DNA of 64,000 nucleotides from Cercophora sp. LCS_1 (taxonomy: Eukaryota; Ascomycota; Sordariomycetes; Sordariales; Lasiosphaeriaceae): NCBI GenBank assembly GCA_036250225.1, contig JAPZLL010000004.1, forward strand, positions 248,001 to 312,000. The letters run 5' to 3'. Both the position numbers and the translations under genes were made by a program. Shown here piece after piece: positions 58,501-64,000 of the stretch. The notes beneath the pieces were generated by a model that saw only the letters and a program-made list of their open reading frames with translations, was not told the origin of the DNA and ran no database searches. Positions within the stretch are counted from its first letter, which is position 1, and every line of letters starts with the position of its first letter.

Positions 58501-60147
58501 AACGGAGCAAAGAAGGAAGCGTTCCGCGCGGGGTCAAAGCCCAGGATGCCGTCTGCAGATGTGGCCCGCGTCTTCCCCAACCCAGTGCACTCAATATTGG
58601 CAAGCCAAGAACTGGGGGATTTGGTCGACCTCGGGGCCGGTCCCTTCTCTACTACCTGCCATAATCATGCCTGTCCTGTCAGCCCAAGGGCCTGTTCATC
58701 CAATACCATGGGACCCGGACCTGAAGGAACGTCGCCTTCCGATGATCAAAAGCCCCAAGCACCTACAGCGGGATCTGAACAGCGGGCTAGAAAGAACATG
58801 GCGCGCAAAAAATAAGAACGCAGACAGACAGACAAGAGCTGTGCCAAACCGAGGTATTGAGGCCGTCCAGGGTTCGTCCCAAGGATTCTCGCCAAACTCC
58901 CAAGGCTCGAGCTAATTGTCATGTGATTGAGTTTCGTATTCGTCTTTACCCCTTTTCACAAACCGTTTGAGGAAGCCGCGATAACAAGCCGAAACGATCC
59001 CTCAGGGTTGACCGTCAGGGTTGGCTGCCCAGGAGGGTACACCTTGGACAACGAGAGGGATGCCAACTTCAAACTCTGGAGGTCTTGAGAAATTGACGAG
59101 GAATCCTGGACCACTTCGACGAAGAACCGCTGGAGTGCTCGAGCCTGCTCCGTGCGGGTATCCGGAGTTCACAAAGTCCTTTCCTCTGCCGACGATAAGG
59201 TGCACTGACGTTGGACATGGCCAATGATAGCGTCTGCGGTTCGGCTCCCCGTATTCGAGGGATCGGGCTGGGCGCGGTGTTTCTCCTGTGTCACGACAGA
59301 GCGCCTTCGGGAGAGGCCTTGTGCCGTCAGCATCGCATACCGGTCGTGGTTTTGCTGACCAACTCAGCTTGTGAATGGCCCGCACTTTTCGAGGCTTCCT
59401 GCCATCTTGTAAGCCCGAGCACGGGGCATTTGCAACTCTCTGCCACGGCGTGAGTCCCGGGCCTAATGAAAACGCGTGTCGGAAGAAGTCCTCGCACTCT
59501 AGTTTCAAGTGGATAGGATGCAATCAGAACGCTTCAAGCCAGATTTGTTGGTGCGATTTCATTATCGCACACCATTCACTTGCCGCGCAGCATCATCTCG
59601 ATTTTGTATCCCACTCTAGTCCCTGGCCAAAACACGGGTTCGCAGTGCTGCGGGGTTGCGGCTCTTGAGTTTAGAAACAATAACTGCAGGCTTTGACCCC
59701 ATTCGGCGATGCGAGGTCATCCTGAGTTCCATGTCACCAAAGGATTTGACCAAATATGTCTACGGGCCGGGAGCCATGGTTGGTACCTACCTCTCGTCCC
59801 AGGGTGTCATCAGACAACGCCATTAAAGCTTCTTCGTCAGTATTATAACAGATGCTCGATCAACTGCACCGAATGATGTCCACTGCGGAGAAAGGTGAAG
59901 AACCACGCTAAAACATTGGCGTTTCGACTTCATTTGGGCGGGAGAAAGACCCGAAGCTAGCGACCGTTGAGATGTGACATGTCATTTTCTGAGCCGCCTC
60001 ATCGCCCACACCAGTCTAGATTCTGGTGTAGAGGCGCGGGGTCAACAAGATAGCGATCTTCACCCACGAGCTAATCACAACTACTAGCGCTCTACTCCAC
60101 CCCGTATCGATCCGATCTTGCACGCAATGCTAGCCGCCCAAAAAAAT
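55527..60147. other. 4.6 kb without recognisable gene
   Basis: Reading frames up to 184 codons occur, but they overlap on both strands, start mostly at non-ATG codons and match no family I know. GC is as high as in neighbouring genes, which explains the chance open frames. A relic, non-coding RNA or unspliced fast-evolving gene cannot be excluded. Confidence 0.45.
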
Positions 60148-61400
60148 CTATCCCCAAAACGCCGTCGTTGCCCAATTCCTCATTCTAACCATAGCATCCC
60201 CATCCTCGCCCGCGCCACCCTCGAGCAAAATCCAATCATGGGCCTCATTCTTTGAAATCTCCAACTTGACATCCAGCCCCGGATTCCCCCGCCGCACCGC
60301 CTCGGCAAACTCAACCCCCTGATCCAAAAACACCTCCTGCGCGCCCACCGTGACGTACACCATCTCGACCACCTCATCCAGCCCCGTAAACCACTTCTCA
60401 CAATCCCCATCCACCGGCCAACACCACACGTTCCCACCCTCCATCTCCGCCTGACAAACACTCCCGCCAACCAAATTCTCCACCCCATCCTTGATAAACC
60501 CCCCGCTCAACATATCAATCCCTCCATTCCTGGCATACGAACCTCCCTCCACACGCCCACTAACCCACGGACTCACCAGGAACGCACCAGCAAGCTTATC
60601 CCCCAACACTATTTCCTCCGCCTCAGGATGGCGGTGCAACAAATGCCCCAGCACCTGCGCCGTCAGGTTTCCGCCAGCTGAATCCCCGCCAATAACCAAA
60701 TCACCCGGTCTAATCCCGCTTTCAAGCAGCCATTTCAGGCCCGCCACAGCTTGTACTAGCTGCGCTGGATACTTCGCCGGTGGGGAAAGCGTATACGCTA
60801 ACACAGCAACAGCCACTTCCTCACCCTCATGCGCTTGCGCCGCGGCTACATACGCGCGTAGACACCATTCCAAATGGCCCGGGAGTAAGGGGCAGACGTA
60901 CCCGCCCCCATGGAAGAAGTAGACAAACTTTGTGGCGCGGGAGCGGTCGCCTACCCAGAGGAGGGAGGATTGTCCATCAGGGAGGGGGATGACGTCTGGT
61001 TTGAGGAGGGCAGCACGGGTTTCAAGACCGGATGGGTTGGTGGGAGAGGCCAAGGCGCGACGGGCGCGGGATTTTGCCCAGCGGGTGTACAGAGAGGCAG
61101 AGGGCGGTTGGATGCCTTGGAGTTCGCGCGGGGTGAGGGAGCCGAGCGCGAAGCGGTTGAAGGCGCAGCGGGCGTAGTGGGTGAGGGGGATGGAGCGGGT
61201 GTAGGCGAGGGTGAGGCAGCGGAGCGTGTTGAGGGCGATTTGGGGAGGCGCGAGGAAGAGGAGTTTGAGGATGAGACGGAGTTGTTCGAGGGGGGTGAGC
61301 GGGGGGTTGGCGGAGGTTTTGTTTTGGGGCGGTGAGGACGAGGTCTGGAAGTAGGTTAATTTAGTGAGGGTTTGTTGAAGTGGAAGATTCACGTTACCAT
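60148..61400 (-). CDS. Alpha/beta hydrolase, HSL/arylacetamide-deacetylase type (399 aa)
   Basis: The large exon is 61344-60148. It has no ATG before its first domain motifs. A 53-bp intron (GTAACG...TTCCAG, 61397-61345) joins it in phase to an exon whose only coding bases are the ATG at 61400-61398. A hydrophobic N-terminal segment (LRLILKLLFLAPP) may anchor it to a membrane. The catalytic features are the oxyanion loop HGGGY (about residue 146) and the nucleophile elbow GDSAGG (about 223). The acid lies in VTVGAQEVFLDQ and the base is the His of NEAHDW. It hydrolyses esters or acetyl groups on small lipophilic substrates. Confidence 0.82.
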
Positions 61401-61911
61401 TTTGGTGAGATTGGGAGGTTCATGAACTTGTGGAGAGAGAGGGCTGGAAAGAAAGAGGTGAGATGTGTGATGTGAGATGAGACGTGGTGTTGAGCTCTCA
61501 TCGTCAAATGCCAGAGGCCTCGCAGTGCTGAGGAAGTTTTGCCTCGGCTCGTCGCGCTTTTCCTGCACCCCGCAAGCGAGCGCGCTGCCAAGACGCGTTC
61601 TTCTCCTTTTGGGTGCGCCAAGACCTGTCAGGGCGGTCACGGTCAGGTTGCGTACAAGAAATGTTTTGGAGAACTGTGCTGGATATGGGAGCATTGTTGT
61701 CGTGAATCGCATTGCTTGTTGAACTAGGCGCTGAACTCCAGCGATCCAGCGGGACGATTCCGGGGCTGTGGACCTGTAAATCCGGGCCGGCACAACGACC
61801 AGACGTCAACACCCGTCTTTCACCCGTCCTTGTCAGCTCCCCACCGGAACGGAGAAATCTCCTCTTTACAACTCGAAAAATCCCCAACAGTCAACATCAT
61901 TTTGCAGCACC

Positions 61912-63163
61912 ATGACGTCCATTCAACGCGAAGGCCTGAACGTCGACGTTCTCGCACGTCTTGTCCGAAAGACGGCCCTGAACGAGCAAATCACACTGCC
62001 TGTCGCCGCTGCCGCAACATATCTCGGGCTGACTGCCTCTTCCGGACATCTCGCCAAGTTGGCCCAGGTCATCCCATCTCTGGGTCTGCAGTCGTCCGTC
62101 GTCTCGCGCACCAACGTGTGCAAAACAGGCAAAGTGGCACTCGCCCTTGGCACCGCGGGGTTCTTGCTGTCATTCAACGACTGGCTCAACAAATGGTTCG
62201 CCAACAACTGGACCCCGGCAAAAAAGGGCGAATGGAACTGGGAGCGCGAGATCGTTGTGGTGACAGGCGCAGCGGCGGGACTTGGTGAGAGTATTGTCAA
62301 GAAGCTGCTGGCCAGGAACATCAAAACCACCATTGTCGTCGTCGATTTTGCTCCACTCTCATGGACGCCTCCCGAGGGATCCAACGTTCATTATTACCAG
62401 GCGGATCTTAGCAACTCATCTGTTGTCAAAGAGGTCTGCCAGAAGATTAGGACCGAGGTCGGCCATCCTACCGTTTTGATCAACAATGCGGGCATCGCCA
62501 GGGGTTTCACTGTTTTGGAGGGGAGCTATGCCGACACTGAGTTGACCATCAAGACGAACCTGACGGCTCCATTCCTCATGGCCCAGGAGTTTTTGCCCGA
62601 GATGGCCAAGAACAACCATGGGCATATGGTCAGCATTTGCTCCATGAGTTCTGTTGTGGCGCCGCCAAACTTGGTTGTTTACGCTGCGACTAAGAACGGG
62701 GTGTTGAGCTTGCATGAGGTGAGTGTGTCAATGAGATGCCGCAGACGCCGAGCTGATCATCATCAGGGCTTGCAAGTTGAACTTGCACACCGTCACAACG
62801 CAAAGAAAGTCCGGTTGACCAATGTCATTCCGAATTTTATCAAGACTCCGCTCTTCAAGGGCGAGACGGGCATTCCAAACTTTCTGGCACCCCTCCTTCA
62901 TGTTGAGACGGTTAGCGAGTCGATTGCCGATGCATTGTACTCGGGCTATGGCACGACCATTATTTTGCCAGGCATTATGCGTTACATTTCCATGCTGGTA
63001 AGTACTGTGCGTTTTGGGGCCAAATGGTATGCTGATACAGTTACAGAGGGGAGGTCCTGAGTGGATGTTGCGTATTCTTAGGAACTCGAGTAAGAAGTAT
63101 GGCATCGACTTTCGAGGACGCCAAGAGATCAGCGAGTCTGGCGGTCTCGTTGCCAAGGCATAG
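61912..63163 (+). CDS. Short-chain dehydrogenase/reductase (384 aa)
   Basis: Exons 61912-62718, 62767-62997 and 63047-63163. The introns are 48 and 49 bp (GTGAGT...CATCAG; GTAAGT...TTACAG). Intron 1 is divisible by three and has no stop, so it can be read through. A helical, partly hydrophobic N terminus (residues about 27-95) suggests attachment to ER or lipid droplets. The classical SDR motifs follow: TGAAAGLG at about 118, VVDFAP, NNAG at about 192, a Ser in SMSSVV, and YAATK at about 262. It resembles the 17beta-HSD11/retinol-dehydrogenase group acting on lipophilic alcohols or ketones. It is divergently transcribed from the hydrolase gene, ATG to ATG 511 bp apart. Confidence 0.9.
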
Positions 63164-63619
63164 TTGATTTCAGTCGCCACCGATATGTCAGGGTCCTATG
63201 TATGAAATGATCGAAAATGCACAAAAAAGCTGTCACATCAAGTCTCGCCTTTATTCCCCTTTTTCCGCCAGATCAGGACGCTCCCCATACGGCGGTCAGT
63301 AGCACAACGTGGAGGGAACATCTGCCCACCATGCATCCCGTCTTCTTGACTCCCCTCCATTGCATCCAGTCTACAAATCGGTTCTTGATATCCTGGGTGG
63401 GGTTGCAAACAACGCCGTCACGAACCGGTCCCTTGGCGTTGAGACGGTCCCCGCACCGGCAGGGGTCCGGCGCATGCAAGGGATCGTCAACCGAGGCATC
63501 GGAGGCGTTCCGATGACACGCCAAGCCCCAAAACATCGTCCTACCAACGCCTCACAATTTCACGTCTCTCTCAACACCGTCTCACACTCATTCTTCTCGA
63601 CCATCAACGTGTCACCAAA

Positions 63620-64000
63620 ATGGCCTCGGAGAAACCAATCCCCTACACCCAATTCGCCTGCATCGGTGCCGGCTTCTCAGGCATCTGCCTAGGTGCGACC
63701 CTCCAGCGGTGGTAGTACGCCATCCCCTTCACCCCTCGTCACCACACCCCCAAACTAACACTCTATGTCAGTGGAATCACCGACCTCCGCATCTTTGAGC
63801 AAACCGCCTCCCTCGGCGGCACCTGGTCCATCAACCGCTACCCGGGGGCAGCCTGCGACGTGCCCTCAGCCCTCTACTCCTTCTCCTTCTCCACCAACCC
63901 CAACTGGACGCGCATTTTACCAACAGCGCCCGAACTGAGCGCGTACCTGGAGAAAGTTGCATCCGATTACTCGCTTCCATCCAAAATCACCTACAACACG
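63620..64000 (+). CDS. Flavin monooxygenase (Baeyer-Villiger type), 5' part
   Basis: Exon 1 is 63620-63708 (or 63711) and exon 2 starts at 63772 and runs off the window. The intron has two possible GT donors three bases apart, a branch AACTAAC and the acceptor GTCAG. The protein begins with the FAD Rossmann motif (CIGAGFSGI). It continues DLRIFEQTASLGGTW and NRYPGAACDVPS, which are typical for class B flavin monooxygenases, including Baeyer-Villiger enzymes. The diagnostic FxGxxxHxxxW is beyond the edge. It lies 456 bp after the SDR stop, same strand. Confidence 0.85.

Noticed and set aside
1..64000. CRISPR arrays, prophage, bacterial operons
   Set aside because: None seen; the window is clearly eukaryotic with spliceosomal introns.

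Overview
This window is nuclear DNA of a filamentous ascomycete, most likely a Sordariomycete. The evidence is the many short GT-AG introns (46-177 bp) with CTAAC/CTGAC-type branch sites, TATA boxes upstream of many starts, and typical fungal families: Clr5, DUF1996, DUF1479, DUF1993, NmrA, Zn2Cys6, PTH11-like rhodopsin and NLR/HET fragments. Several stop codons lie exactly where C-to-T change in CpA would create them, the mark of repeat-induced point mutation (RIP). Coordinates of spliced genes were worked out by eye from donor, branch and acceptor sequences and reading frame.

Layout. 1-990 is the 3' end of the DEAD-box helicase gene dhh1. 1-15 kb is otherwise gene-poor and holds what I consider the most interesting feature: four same-strand paralogous small genes (71-82 aa, one phase-2 intron each at the same place, TATA box about 217-232 bp before each ATG) that match no family I know. 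Two small foldback/TIR elements lie around them (86-90 bp at 3.45 kb; 754 bp with 84-bp TIRs and an 8-bp target duplication at 13 kb). 15-34 kb is ordinary gene space: NmrA-like reductase, an NLR-type NTPase fragment, a Clr5 protein, a small spliced gene, a beta-propeller-like protein with a STAND-type N terminus, a HET fragment, an AAA ATPase, a secreted DUF1996 protein, a frame-disrupted ORF, and an allantoate-type MFS transporter.

34-42 kb holds three members of one degenerate C2H2-type family (one is a pseudogene with a Trp-to-stop and a 1-nt deletion) around a tandem array of about 530-bp repeats with tRNA-like A/B boxes. 42-49 kb has a Zn2Cys6-type regulator with only half a cysteine cluster, a DUF1479 oxygenase with a GC-AG intron, and a DUF1993 protein. 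49.6-52.4 kb has two neighbouring coiled-coil/RING genes, the first killed by two CpA-to-TpA stops. 54-55.5 kb is a seven-helix rhodopsin-domain protein. 55.5-60 kb shows no recognisable gene. 60-64 kb holds an alpha/beta hydrolase, a short-chain dehydrogenase and the 5' end of a flavin monooxygenase: three enzyme types that could act in sequence on one substrate.
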